Of a DNA stretch of 64,000 nucleotides, positions 48,528 to 57,650 are shown one piece after another; positions within the stretch are counted from its first letter, which is position 1, and the number at the start of each line of letters is the position of its first letter. Made by a program: the position numbers and the translations under genes. Source of the stretch: Agromyces flavus (GTDB lineage: Bacteria > Actinomycetota > Actinomycetes > Actinomycetales > Microbacteriaceae); the NCBI RefSeq assembly GCF_900104685.1, contig NZ_LT629755.1, forward strand, positions 744,001-808,000. The letters are read 5' to 3'. A model generated the notes under the pieces. That model saw only the letters and a program-made list of their open reading frames with translations. It was not told the origin of the DNA and did not search any database.

Positions 48528-51500
48528 TCAGTCGGCGGAGTCGAAGCCGCAGGTGCTCTGCGGCTCGCCGAGGTCCGAGAGGTACGTTCTCCACTCATCG
48601 GCCGTGAGGTCACGGCCGGCGACTCGGCAAACCGCGTCGAACTGGTGCTCGGGATCGAGGTCCCAGACGACGACGCCCTCGGGCATCGACAGCGCGAGCT
48701 CCATCCCATCGGGGCGCAGGTGTTCGGCGAGCGGGGTCGCGGGGTCGGCGTGCAGGGGCTCGCCGATCCGGGTTCCGCTCGGCAGGTCGTACAGCATCGT
48801 CGAGCCGTCCGCCGCGCTGATGAGAAGCGTTCGCGCGTCGGTGCTCAACGCCGGGATGCCGAGGCCGCCCGCGGCTCCGGGAAGCGATCCGGTGCGGTCG
48901 AGCGTGTCCGTCTCGTACCATCCGATGCGGTTGTCCTCGAGGCCGATCAGCCTGCCGTCATCCAGGATGACCGTGCCTCCGATGAAGAGGGCACGATCCT
49001 CCACGACCTGCCCGTCGTCCCCGTCGATGATCGTCACGTGCGTGGACACGGGCGTGCCGTCCGGCGCGAGAGCGGATTCCCCGAAGTACGTGACCGCGAT
49101 GCGTCGGCCATCTGGGGACTTGGCGAACCAGATGGGCCAGCCGTCGAAGGCGAGCGGGTCTCCGACGGGCTCGAGGTCCGCCGAGTCGAGGTCGACGATC
49201 CGGCCTTCGGGGTCCATCGCATGGATCACCGCGCCGTCGAGATCGACCCAGTACCTGTGCAGGTCGAGTGGCTCGCCGATGGGCGCTCCGCGGTCGGGAT
49301 CGACGACGCGGAAGGCGAGGTCGTCGGGGTAGTTGGCGATGAGCCGGCGCCCGGCAGCCCAGCCGACGGCGTTGACCGCACCGTCGAGCTCATAGGTCTG
49401 AGCGCCGGTTCGCGTGTCCACGACCGCTGCGCCGACCCACGGCGACTCGCTGATCGATCCGGGGTGCGGCGGGGCCACGACGATCGAACTGCCCTCGAAC
49501 GAGTAGCCTCCCACCGCGGTCGCGCCCGGCGCGACGAGCCGGTGCGCAGCACCCCCGCCGTCGAGACTCCACCGGGAGATCGCTGCCTCGGTGCCGCTGA
49601 TCGTCGTGAGAACCGCCCCGTCGGGCGAGACCTCCATCGTGCCGACGTCGCCGAGCAGGGAGTCCAAGCTCTCGCCGGTCGCGCGACCGTCCTCGAGTAC
49701 GAATACGGTGATGCGTCCGTATCTGTTGCCGCAGTAGATGCGGTCGTGCGGTTCGGATACGGCCAGCCAGTAGCACGGTCCGTATGTCTGACCGCCGAGC
49801 TCGCGCGACCAGACGACGCGCTTCGCGGCAGCATCGACGGCGATGAGCTCCTTGTCCCCGGCAGCCACGATACGACCAGACGGGGTCACATCGATCGCCT
49901 GGTGCGCGGAGCCCTCGGGGACGACGATCGAGTCCACGACTCTCGCCGAGGCCGGATCGATCACGTCGAGGCTCGTCCCGAGCCGGCCGACGATGAGGCG
50001 CCCCGCCGGGTCGAACGTCATGGCGACGGCGAGCGTGTCGCGGTCGAGGGGGATCGGACGATCACCCGCGATCGGGCGCCGCTCGCCCGAATCGGTCGAG
50101 ACGAGCGTGACCGCGCCGTCCCGCGCAGCGGCGACGGCGACGATCGAGCCGGTCCGATCGAGGGCGAGCGCGCCGGCGCCGATATCGAGCGGTGTCGGGC
50201 CGACCAGATGACGTCCGCTCGCGAGCTCCACCACGACGAGCTGGGACGCGCTTGCCACGCCGATGAGCTGTCCGGGGATCTCGACGGACTCGGTCGACCA
50301 GAGCACCGCGCCGACACGGCCGTCACCGCTCACCGCGACGAGGATCGGCCCATTGACATCGGCTTGGAATCCGAGGTCCAGATCCCGTGCGACTTGGGCG
50401 GTCTCGAGATCTCGAATCGCGAGCTCGCCGTCGACCGTTACGACGAGCGCCTGCTCGGTCCCGGGGATCACAGCACCGTAGGCGTGGTTCACACCGGGCA
50501 TGAACGCGTTCCCGAGGAATCCTCCGGCTCCTTGAAGCACTCCCATGAGGCCCGATCGCGTGCGCGGGTCATCCGGCCAGCGCCGATAGGCCTCCGCGGC
50601 GAGCAGGGCCGAGACGTCGCGTTCGGAGTCTCGAAGGGCGAGCGCCATGCCGACCAGGCCCTCGATGGTGGCGCTGTCCCGCTGGGCGCTCGCTTCGCGA
50701 GACGACACCATGGCAACCGACCCGGCTCCGACCAGGAGCACGATCAGCCCCGCCGCCATCGCCAAGGTGCTGCGGAGCCGCCGATTCTGCCGGCGGTCGT
50801 GCCGGGCGCGCTCGGCGAGCGCCTCCTGCTCCGAGGTCTCCCGCGCGGAGGACGCGGCGAGGAAGGCCGACTCGGTGTCGGTGAGGTCCCTCGGCTCGGC
50901 TTCGCGCCACTCGCGCACCGCCTGCAGGCGACCTCCGCGGTAGAGGTCCTCATCCGGGCGGCCGTCGGCGTCCCATGCCTCCGCGGCGAGCGAGAGCGAG
51001 GCGAGCAGCCGCGTGCCCTCCGCGTCCTCCTCGAGCCAGGCGTGGAGTCGCGGCCACGCGGTCGCGATCGACTCGTGGGCGACGGCGAGGGAATCGGCCT
51101 CGGTGCTCACGAGCCGTGCATCGGCGAGCAGGGCGAGGACCTCGTCTCGCGAGGGATCGGCTCGGAGTGCACGCGAGGGCACCCGCCGACGCACGGGACT
51201 GCCGTCGGGAGCGAGTGCAACGAGCCGTGCCAGCGTCGAGCGGCACAGGGCCCGTTGGCGCGCATCCATCGACTGGTACAGCCGGTCCGCAGACTGTGCG
51301 ATGGCGCCGGAGATGCCACCGGATGCCTCGTAACCGGCCACCGTCAGAGTGCCGCCCTCGCGACGAAGCCAGGTCTCGACGAGCGCGTGCGAGACGTGAG
51401 GGAGCGAACCGCTGCCTCCCGTCGCATCCCGGAGGATCAGCTCGGAGAGGCCGGGCTCGAGACGGAGTCCGGCGCGGCGCGCGGGCTGCTCGATCGCCGC

Positions 51501-52754
51501 GCGGAGGTTCTCCGGCGACATCGGACCGACCAGGTGCACGCCTGCCGAGAACAGCCGGCGAAGCTCCGGCTGGGCAGCGCAGTCGTCGAGGAAGTCGGAA
51601 CGCACCACGAGGATGATCGAGGCCCCCTGCTCGATCGCCTCGGCGAGGGCGTGGGCGACATCGTCCACGTCGTGGGTCCCGGCTCCCGTATGGAAGAGCT
51701 CCTCGAACTGGTCCACCACGACGACGACCGGCGCCCGCCGAGCCCCGGCCATCGCATCTCGAACGGCCGCGCCGAGCTTCGCCGACGGGGTCAGGATCAC
51801 GACACGATCGCCTCGCCGCCGCAGGACGGGCACGAGACCGGCACGAACGAGGCTCGACTTGCCGCTGCCGGATGCTCCGGTCACCGCCAGGAAGGGCGAA
51901 TGCGCGAGGCGGTCGAGGGCTGCGCCGATGTCCTCGCCGCGACCGAAGAAGTCTTCCTCGTCGTCGACCCCGAATGCCGTGAGGCCGTGGTACGGGCACG
52001 CGTCGCTCGGCGTCGCGGGAGGCTCCCCGACGTCGAGCACTGAGTCGTGCCTCAGGATCGCCAGTTCGAGCCCGCGGAGCTCCTCGCCCGGCTCGATCCC
52101 GAGCTCCTCCGCCAGACGCTGGCGCGCCGACCTGATCGCCGCGAGGGCATCGGCCTGCCTTCCGTTCCGGTAGAGCGCGGTGGCGAGCAGGACCCAACGT
52201 TGCTCTCGCAGGGGCTGCTCGCGGACGAGACGCTCGGCGCCGGCGATCACCGACGCGTGCCCGCCCAGCGCCAGTCGGCAGCGGAGGAGGAGTTCTTCGG
52301 CCTCGACGCGCACCTCCGAGAGGCGCGCCGACTCGACGACGGCAGGCGGCCATTCGGGCAGGTCGGGGTACGGTGCACCGCGCCAGAGTTCGAGTGCGCG
52401 ATCGAGCGCGTCGATCGCGCGCGCAGGATCACCGTCGTCGGCGTGCGCGCGGGCGGCCTCCACGAGTCGGTCGAACCGACGCGCATCCACCGAGTCCGGG
52501 TCGAGCACGATCGTGTACCCGCCCGGCCCAGTCCTGATCAGCCGGGAGCCGAGAGCCCGGCGCAGCAGGCTGACGGCGTGCTGCACCTGCTTCGGCCAGG
52601 TGCCCGGCGGGTCGTCGCCCCAGACCGCGTCAGCCAACTCGTGGGGGGAGACGGGGAATCCGCTGCGGAGGACCAACGCCGAGAGAACCGATCGTTCCCT
52701 CGGGCTCAACGGCCCGTTGTCGGTGAGCAGCGGGCCGAGGACCCCCACGCTCAT
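48528..52754 (-). CDS. SARP-BTAD-nSTAND ATPase-TM-propeller regulator, copy 1
   Basis: 1,408 residues. Residues 1-80: OmpR/SARP winged helix (LSPRERSVLSALVLRSGFPVSPHELADAVWG). 85-235: BTAD domain. 252-640: nSTAND-type ATPase starting CPYHGLTAFGVDDEEDFFGR, with Walker A GASGSGKS (293-300) and Walker B VVVVVDQFEEL (Asp348). An Arg-rich stretch (RHDRRQNRRLR) precedes one membrane helix (about 664-684), so the N-terminus is inside. The outer 700 residues are repeated beta strands resembling a propeller, with Cys pairs GPCYWLAVSEPHDRIYCGN and CRVAGRDLTADEWRTYL...TCGF. Transcription is predicted to start at ATG 52754. Inferred to sense an outside signal and regulate itself and the divergent lipoprotein. 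Confidence 0.85.
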   Translation of the reverse strand: MSVGVLGPLLTDNGPLSPRERSVLSALVLRSGFPVSPHELADAVWGDDPPGTWPKQVQHAVSLLRRALGSRLIRTGPGGYTIVLDPDSVDARRFDRLVEAARAHADDGDPARAIDALDRALELWRGAPYPDLPEWPPAVVESARLSEVRVEAEELLLRCRLALGGHASVIAGAERLVREQPLREQRWVLLATALYRNGRQADALAAIRSARQRLAEELGIEPGEELRGLELAILRHDSVLDVGEPPATPSDACPYHGLTAFGVDDEEDFFGRGEDIGAALDRLAHSPFLAVTGASGSGKSSLVRAGLVPVLRRRGDRVVILTPSAKLGAAVRDAMAGARRAPVVVVVDQFEELFHTGAGTHDVDDVAHALAEAIEQGASIILVVRSDFLDDCAAQPELRRLFSAGVHLVGPMSPENLRAAIEQPARRAGLRLEPGLSELILRDATGGSGSLPHVSHALVETWLRREGGTLTVAGYEASGGISGAIAQSADRLYQSMDARQRALCRSTLARLVALAPDGSPVRRRVPSRALRADPSRDEVLALLADARLVSTEADSLAVAHESIATAWPRLHAWLEEDAEGTRLLASLSLAAEAWDADGRPDEDLYRGGRLQAVREWREAEPRDLTDTESAFLAASSARETSEQEALAERARHDRRQNRRLRSTLAMAAGLIVLLVGAGSVAMVSSREASAQRDSATIEGLVGMALALRDSERDVSALLAAEAYRRWPDDPRTRSGLMGVLQGAGGFLGNAFMPGVNHAYGAVIPGTEQALVVTVDGELAIRDLETAQVARDLDLGFQADVNGPILVAVSGDGRVGAVLWSTESVEIPGQLIGVASASQLVVVELASGRHLVGPTPLDIGAGALALDRTGSIVAVAAARDGAVTLVSTDSGERRPIAGDRPIPLDRDTLAVAMTFDPAGRLIVGRLGTSLDVIDPASARVVDSIVVPEGSAHQAIDVTPSGRIVAAGDKELIAVDAAAKRVVWSRELGGQTYGPCYWLAVSEPHDRIYCGNRYGRITVFVLEDGRATGESLDSLLGDVGTMEVSPDGAVLTTISGTEAAISRWSLDGGGAAHRLVAPGATAVGGYSFEGSSIVVAPPHPGSISESPWVGAAVVDTRTGAQTYELDGAVNAVGWAAGRRLIANYPDDLAFRVVDPDRGAPIGEPLDLHRYWVDLDGAVIHAMDPEGRIVDLDSADLEPVGDPLAFDGWPIWFAKSPDGRRIAVTYFGESALAPDGTPVSTHVTIIDGDDGQVVEDRALFIGGTVILDDGRLIGLEDNRIGWYETDTLDRTGSLPGAAGGLGIPALSTDARTLLISAADGSTMLYDLPSGTRIGEPLHADPATPLAEHLRPDGMELALSMPEGVVVWDLDPEHQFDAVCRVAGRDLTADEWRTYLSDLGEPQSTCGFDSAD

Positions 52755-52760
52755 AGCCGC

Positions 52761-52789
52761 ATTCTTCGCCCCAGCGTGATACGCGTCAA
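52761..52789 (-). promoter_or_regulatory. Promoter of SARP copy 1
   Basis: -35 TTGACG (52784-52789), 17-bp spacer, -10 AAGAAT (52761-52766), ATG 6 nt later; leaderless. Confidence 0.75.
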
Positions 52790-52808
52790 TGCAACGGGCG
52801 CCCCACCG

Positions 52809-52846
52809 ATACCGTCCCGATACCGGCCGGGGCCGGGGCCGATACC
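52809..52846. promoter_or_regulatory. ATACC direct repeats, candidate SARP operator 1
   Basis: ATACC begins at 52809, 52820 and 52842, steps of 11 and 22 bp. The last copy ends 9 bp before a -10-like CAGCTT (52856-52861) that lies 6 nt before the lipoprotein ATG. Position and 11-bp phase are those of SARP activator sites. Confidence 0.65.
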
Positions 52847-52867
52847 CCGACGTCGCAGCTTCGAAGC

Positions 52868-53239
52868 ATGAACACCACGACCAAGACCCATCGCCTGACC
52901 GCGGCGGCATGCGCCGCCATCCTCGCGGTCACCTTCGCCGGCTGCGCAAGCGCCGCCGGATCGAGGGGCACCGCGCCCAAGATCGCCGTCGGTGGAGCTG
53001 CATCCGGCTCCGCTCGCTTCGTGCCCGACGACAACGATCCCCGTGGGCGTCACACCGTCCGCGAGTGGATCTCGCTTCAGGCCGTCGACGATGTCCTGAG
53101 CCCCTTGACGTCGATCACCTCCGCGGAGCTGCGCGACCGGTATGGCGCCCGACAGGCAGCCCCGATCGAGTCGTCGCAGGTCGATCCGTCGCGGGTCGAT
53201 CGTCCGCGGATCGATCCCAGGCTCACCACGGCTGGGTGA
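52868..53239 (+). CDS. Small lipoprotein divergent from SARP copy 1
   Basis: 123 residues. Signal peptide and lipobox: RLTAAACAAILAVTFAGCAS. The mature part is short, no known domain, with a Pro/Arg/Asp-rich end (VDPSRVDRPRIDPRL). The leader resembles that of the lipoprotein at 62042 (both MNTxTxTxRLTAAA), but the mature parts differ. It shares the operator region with SARP copy 1 and ends at a hairpin terminator. Probably anchored on the outer face of the membrane, where the propeller of the regulator also lies. Confidence 0.75.
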   Translation: MNTTTKTHRLTAAACAAILAVTFAGCASAAGSRGTAPKIAVGGAASGSARFVPDDNDPRGRHTVREWISLQAVDDVLSPLTSITSAELRDRYGARQAAPIESSQVDPSRVDRPRIDPRLTTAG

Positions 53240-53248
53240 TGACGGCGC

Positions 53249-53276
53249 GGCGGGGTCGGATTGCGCCGGCCCCGCC
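53249..53276. terminator. Terminator between lipoprotein 1 and SARP copy 2
   Basis: 11-bp stem GGCGGGGTCGG/CCGGCCCCGCC with one G-U pair and a 6-nt loop, between convergent genes. Confidence 0.75.
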
Positions 53277-53281
53277 CGTCG

Positions 53282-56200
53282 TCAGTCGACCGAATCGAAG
53301 CCGCAGGTGCTCCGCCAGTCTCCGAGGTCGCCGAGGTAGGTGCGCCACTCGTTCTCGGTGAGATCACGGCCGGCGATGCGACAGACGTACTCGAACTGGT
53401 GGTCGGGATCCATGTCCCACACGACGACGCCCTCGGGCATCGAGAGGGCCATCTCGAGGCCGTCGGGACGGAGGTACCCCTGCGGGATGGGCTTACCATC
53501 CGTGGGGAACGCTTCGCCGATCTGGGTTCCCGTCGCCGTGTCGTACAGGATCGCCGTGTCATCCCCGACCGTCACCAACAGGAGCCGAGCGTCGTCGCTT
53601 GATGACGGATGCTCGAATCTGCCCGCCGCGCCGGCGATCGTTCCCACCCGCGCCAGGGGATCGGTCTCGTACCGGCCCATGCGAGTGCCCTCCATGCTGA
53701 TGAGTTCGTCGTTCTCGAGCATGATGTGCGCCCCGATCTCCGCGGGCTCGTCGTACAGGAGGCGATGCCCCTCGGTCGAGAAGATCGCCAGCCGCGTCCC
53801 GGGGTTGCCTCCCGTCCCCTCGTGACTCCCATAGGTCACCGCGATCCGGTCGCCCTCAGGCGTGGTCGAGATCCGAAGCGGGAATCCGCCGACACGCCAC
53901 GACTCGCCCACCGGGTCACCCGTCCGTGGATCCAGCTCCTGAACGTCGTCGGTCCCCGACAAGGCGAACAGTCTCGTGCCGTCGACCGAAGGCCAGAGGC
54001 CGCCATCATAGGCATCCAGATCAACCGCTGGCGCCAGGTCTGCTCCGGTGTCCGCGTCGATGCCGAGAAGCCCGTGCTCAGACCCACGTGCAAAGAGTCG
54101 TGCGTCTCGTGCCCAGCTGACCTCACTCACCGCCTCGTCGAACTCGTACGTCGGAGCGCCCGTCGCCGTATCGACGATGACGACCCCCTCCAGAATCCGT
54201 CGCACGACGAGGGCCGGGCGCATCTCGACATACTCTTCTGCAATGGCCGGAAGGTCGGCTTGTGCGGCTGTAGCGACCATCGAGCCCTCGAACGAGTACG
54301 GTCCGGCCAGCATGTGCCCTGGAGCGAGAAGCCGACGCCCGAGGCCCAGGCCACCGAGCTGCCACCGGGAGATCACCGGCCGATCACCACTGATGGCCGT
54401 CAGCACAGCGCCGTCGGCGCTCAGGTCGATCGTCCCGACGTCGCCGTAGACGGGCCCGATCTCTTCGGCGGGAACCAGCGCGCCGTCCGCGAGATCGAAG
54501 ACGCTGATCCTCCCGAATCGGCTTCCGCAATACACGCGCTGCATCGACTCCGATACGGCGAGCCAGTTGCACTCCTCAGGTGGGAGCGGCCAGCTGAATT
54601 CCGTCGACCAACGGACTTGGCGGAGGTCGGGCTCGAATGCGACCAGTCCGAATTCTCCTGATGCAATCACGATTCCGGAGTCGCCGACCGTCATGGCGGC
54701 GTGCGCTGTCGATTCTGGCACTGCGATGGTCGCCGAGATCGTCGCGGAATCGGGATCGATCATGTCGACGTGGTCATCGAGGCGTCCGACCAGGAGCCGA
54801 CCACCGCGATCGAACGCCAGTGCTGCGGTATTCGCGTAGATGCCGCCATCCGGGATGCCGTCGCCGGCGAGTGCTGTAGGTTTCTCCCCAACGATTCCGC
54901 GCCCACGCCTGTCCGAGGTCGATCTCAGCGTCACTGCGCCGTTGCTGGAATCCGCGATCGCAATGGTGGAACCGTCGGCATTCACGGCGAGCGCGCCCGC
55001 CCCGACGTCGATGTCGGTCGGACCCTCGATGCGCTCGGCGCGTTCGAGGTCGAACACGACGAGGTGCGAGTCATCGGTGCTGCCAGATTCCGGCTGAGAC
55101 GGCCACACCACGACACCGATACGGCCGTCGCCGCTCACCTCGACGAGCGGCGGTGTCGGACGTGCGGGGCCGGGGTCGAACCCGAGATCCAGTTCCTCGA
55201 GCATGCGTCCGGTCGCGGTGTCGCGGATACCGGCGTTCCCGGCGGTCGTGACGATAAGTGCGTGATCCGTGCCCGGGATGACGCTTCCGTACGCGTTGCC
55301 GCTCGAAGCGACGACGGCCGTGCCGAGGAATCCGCCTGCGCCCTGCAGGATGCCCATGAGTCCTGAGCGTGCGCGGGGGTCGTCGGGCCAACGCCAATAC
55401 GCCTCGGCGGCCACGAGCGCGGCGACGTCGCGCTGCGAGGTCTGCAGCCGGAGGGCGGTGGCGACGAGTCCCTCGAGGGTCGCGCTGTCCCGTTGCGCTC
55501 GCGCCTCCTGCGACGAGACCACGGCGACGGACCCGGCGCCGACGAGCAGCACGATGAGGCCCGCGGCCACCGCGAGCAGCGTCCGGAGCCGCCGATTCTG
55601 GCGCCGGTCGCGAACTGCGCGCTGCAGGACCTGTTCCCGTTCCACGGTGGCATGCGCGTCGGATGCCTCGAGGAATGCTCGCTCGACGTCGGTCAGGTCC
55701 CGAGTCTCGGCGTCGCGCCATTCGACGGCCGTCTCCAGGCGCGCACCGCGGAGGAGATCGTCCGCGGGGCGACCTGCCGCGTTCCACGCCTCCGCCGCGG
55801 TGGCGACTGCGGTGAGGATTCGCGCACCGTCGGCATCCTCGTCGAGCCAGGCCCGCAGGCGGGGCCACGCTGTCGCGAGCGATTCGTGTGCGACCTCGAC
55901 GGAATCGGCCTCGGCGCTCACGAGGCGGGAACGGGCGAGCATCGAGAGCACCTGGTCACGGGAGGCATCCGCTCGCAGGGGCTTCGACGGGACCCGTCGG
56001 CGGATCGGGCTGCCGTCGGGCGCGAGGGCCACGAGCCGCAGGAGGAGCCGTCGGCACGTCGCGCGCTGGTCGGGATCCATGGCCTGGTACAGGCGGTCGG
56101 CCGATTGTGCAATCGCACCCGAGATCCCGCCGGCTGCCTCGTAGCCCGCAACGGTCAGCGTCGCACCCTCGCGTCGCAGCCAGGTCTCGACGAGCGCGTG

Positions 56201-57550
56201 CGACAGGTGGGGGAGCGCGCCGGCCTCGCCGGCGGCATCCCGTAGGAGCAGTTCGACGAGCCCGGGTTCGAGGCGGAGGCCCGCACGTCGGGCAGGCTCC
56301 TCGATCGCCCGGCGCAGTGCGACGGGAGCCATCGGCCCGACGAGGTGAACGCCTTCGGCGACGAGGGGCGCCAGATCAGGATGCGCGGCGCACTCGTCGA
56401 GGAAGTCGGAACGCACGACGAGGATGACGATCGTGCCCGTCAGCACGGCCTCGGTGATGGCGCGCGCGGCGGCGTCGACATCGGCCTCGCCGGCGTGGAA
56501 GGCCTCCTCGAATTGGTCCACCACGACGACATCGGTGCGACCAGACCACACGGCGTGCTTGATCCGCACATCGAGGTCGTGCTCGGGGGAGAGGATGACG
56601 ACGCGGTCGCCGCGCCGCCGCAGGGCTGGAACCACGCCGGCTCGGACAAGGGAGGACTTGCCGCTGCCCGACGCGCCGGATACGGCAAGGAACCGCGACC
56701 TGGCGATGCGGGCGAGAGCGGCGTCGATGTCGCCATCTCGGCCGAAGAAGTCGTCCTCGTCCTCGACTCCGAACGGCTGCAGCCCGCGATATGGACAGGC
56801 AGCGCTCGGGATCGCAGGCATGTCCGTCGGGTCGAGGGAGTCGTCATGACGCAGGATGCCCACCTCGAGAGCTGACAGCTCTGCGCCGGGTTCCGCGCCG
56901 AGGTCGTCTGCGAGGCGTTCGCGAGCCGCGCGTATGGCTGCAAGGGCATCGGCTTGGCGGCCGTTGCGGTAGAGCGCCGTGGCGAGCAGCGCCCACCGTC
57001 GTTCCCGCAGCGGAGCCTCGCGCACGAGGCGTTCTGCATCGGCGATGGATGCCGTGTCCTGGCCGAGTCTGAGGTGCGCGTCGATCCGAATCTCCTCGAG
57101 CTCCATGCGAAGCTCGTCAAGCCGCCCTGCCTCCACGACGGCGGGCGGCCACGACGCCAGGTCGGCGTACGGTGTGCCGCGCCAGAGCTCGAGTGCGCGT
57201 TGCGCGGCGTCGAGGGCGCGCGCGGGGTCGACTTCGAGGTGATCGCGAGCGGATGTCGCCAACCTCTCGAAGCGCTCGGTGTCGACGGCGTCAGGGTCGA
57301 TGCGCAGCGTGTACGCGCCGGGACTCGTTTCGATCGAGTCCCGGCCGATCGCGCCACGTACCAATCCGATGGACGCTTGAAGCTGCTTCGTCCATGTCCC
57401 GGGGAGGGCCTCACTCCAGATCGCCTCGCCGAGCTCGTCGACCGTGACTGGCCGTCCGGCGCGAAGGATCAGCGCCGAAAGCAACCTACGCTCCCTCGGA
57501 CTGAGCGAGACCCCCTCAAGAGTGAGCGGGCCGAAGACCGCCACGCTCAT
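53282..57550 (-). CDS. SARP-BTAD-nSTAND ATPase-TM-propeller regulator, copy 2
   Basis: 1,422 residues, same domain order as copy 1: SARP winged helix (LSPRERRLLSALILRAGRPVTVDELGEAIW), BTAD, nSTAND ATPase (CPYRGLQPFGVEDEDDFFGR, Walker A GASGSGKS, Walker B DVVVVDQFEEAF), Arg-rich juxtamembrane segment and a helix LLAVAAGLIVLLVGAGSVAVV. The outer domain keeps both Cys pairs (EECNWLAVSESMQRVYCGS and VCRIAGRDLTENEWRTYLGD...TCGF). More similar to copy 3 than to copy 1 (for example TWTKQLQASIG in both). No divergent lipoprotein remains upstream; copy 3 ends 100 bp away. All ATPase residues intact. Confidence 0.87.
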   Translation of the reverse strand: MSVAVFGPLTLEGVSLSPRERRLLSALILRAGRPVTVDELGEAIWSEALPGTWTKQLQASIGLVRGAIGRDSIETSPGAYTLRIDPDAVDTERFERLATSARDHLEVDPARALDAAQRALELWRGTPYADLASWPPAVVEAGRLDELRMELEEIRIDAHLRLGQDTASIADAERLVREAPLRERRWALLATALYRNGRQADALAAIRAARERLADDLGAEPGAELSALEVGILRHDDSLDPTDMPAIPSAACPYRGLQPFGVEDEDDFFGRDGDIDAALARIARSRFLAVSGASGSGKSSLVRAGVVPALRRRGDRVVILSPEHDLDVRIKHAVWSGRTDVVVVDQFEEAFHAGEADVDAAARAITEAVLTGTIVILVVRSDFLDECAAHPDLAPLVAEGVHLVGPMAPVALRRAIEEPARRAGLRLEPGLVELLLRDAAGEAGALPHLSHALVETWLRREGATLTVAGYEAAGGISGAIAQSADRLYQAMDPDQRATCRRLLLRLVALAPDGSPIRRRVPSKPLRADASRDQVLSMLARSRLVSAEADSVEVAHESLATAWPRLRAWLDEDADGARILTAVATAAEAWNAAGRPADDLLRGARLETAVEWRDAETRDLTDVERAFLEASDAHATVEREQVLQRAVRDRRQNRRLRTLLAVAAGLIVLLVGAGSVAVVSSQEARAQRDSATLEGLVATALRLQTSQRDVAALVAAEAYWRWPDDPRARSGLMGILQGAGGFLGTAVVASSGNAYGSVIPGTDHALIVTTAGNAGIRDTATGRMLEELDLGFDPGPARPTPPLVEVSGDGRIGVVVWPSQPESGSTDDSHLVVFDLERAERIEGPTDIDVGAGALAVNADGSTIAIADSSNGAVTLRSTSDRRGRGIVGEKPTALAGDGIPDGGIYANTAALAFDRGGRLLVGRLDDHVDMIDPDSATISATIAVPESTAHAAMTVGDSGIVIASGEFGLVAFEPDLRQVRWSTEFSWPLPPEECNWLAVSESMQRVYCGSRFGRISVFDLADGALVPAEEIGPVYGDVGTIDLSADGAVLTAISGDRPVISRWQLGGLGLGRRLLAPGHMLAGPYSFEGSMVATAAQADLPAIAEEYVEMRPALVVRRILEGVVIVDTATGAPTYEFDEAVSEVSWARDARLFARGSEHGLLGIDADTGADLAPAVDLDAYDGGLWPSVDGTRLFALSGTDDVQELDPRTGDPVGESWRVGGFPLRISTTPEGDRIAVTYGSHEGTGGNPGTRLAIFSTEGHRLLYDEPAEIGAHIMLENDELISMEGTRMGRYETDPLARVGTIAGAAGRFEHPSSSDDARLLLVTVGDDTAILYDTATGTQIGEAFPTDGKPIPQGYLRPDGLEMALSMPEGVVVWDMDPDHQFEYVCRIAGRDLTENEWRTYLGDLGDWRSTCGFDSVD

Positions 57551-57557
57551 GCTCCGC

Positions 57558-57586
57558 ATTGTTCGCCGTTGTCGACCGGACGTCAA
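57558..57586 (-). promoter_or_regulatory. Promoter of SARP copy 2
   Basis: -35 TTGACG (57581-57586), 17-bp spacer, -10 AACAAT (57558-57563), ATG 7 nt later; leaderless. Confidence 0.75.
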
Positions 57587-57596
57587 TCGCGGACGC

Positions 57597-57621
57597 ATAC
57601 CGCCCATACCGACTGCATACC
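57597..57621. promoter_or_regulatory. ATACC direct repeats, candidate SARP operator 2
   Basis: ATACC at 57597, 57606 and 57617 (steps 9 and 11 bp), the first starting 11 bp beyond the outer base of the -35. An orphan plus-strand TAGGCT at 57633-57638 follows but no open reading frame does. Confidence 0.6.
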
Positions 57622-57650
57622 GGGGACGCGCGTAGGCTGGTCCGGCGGCG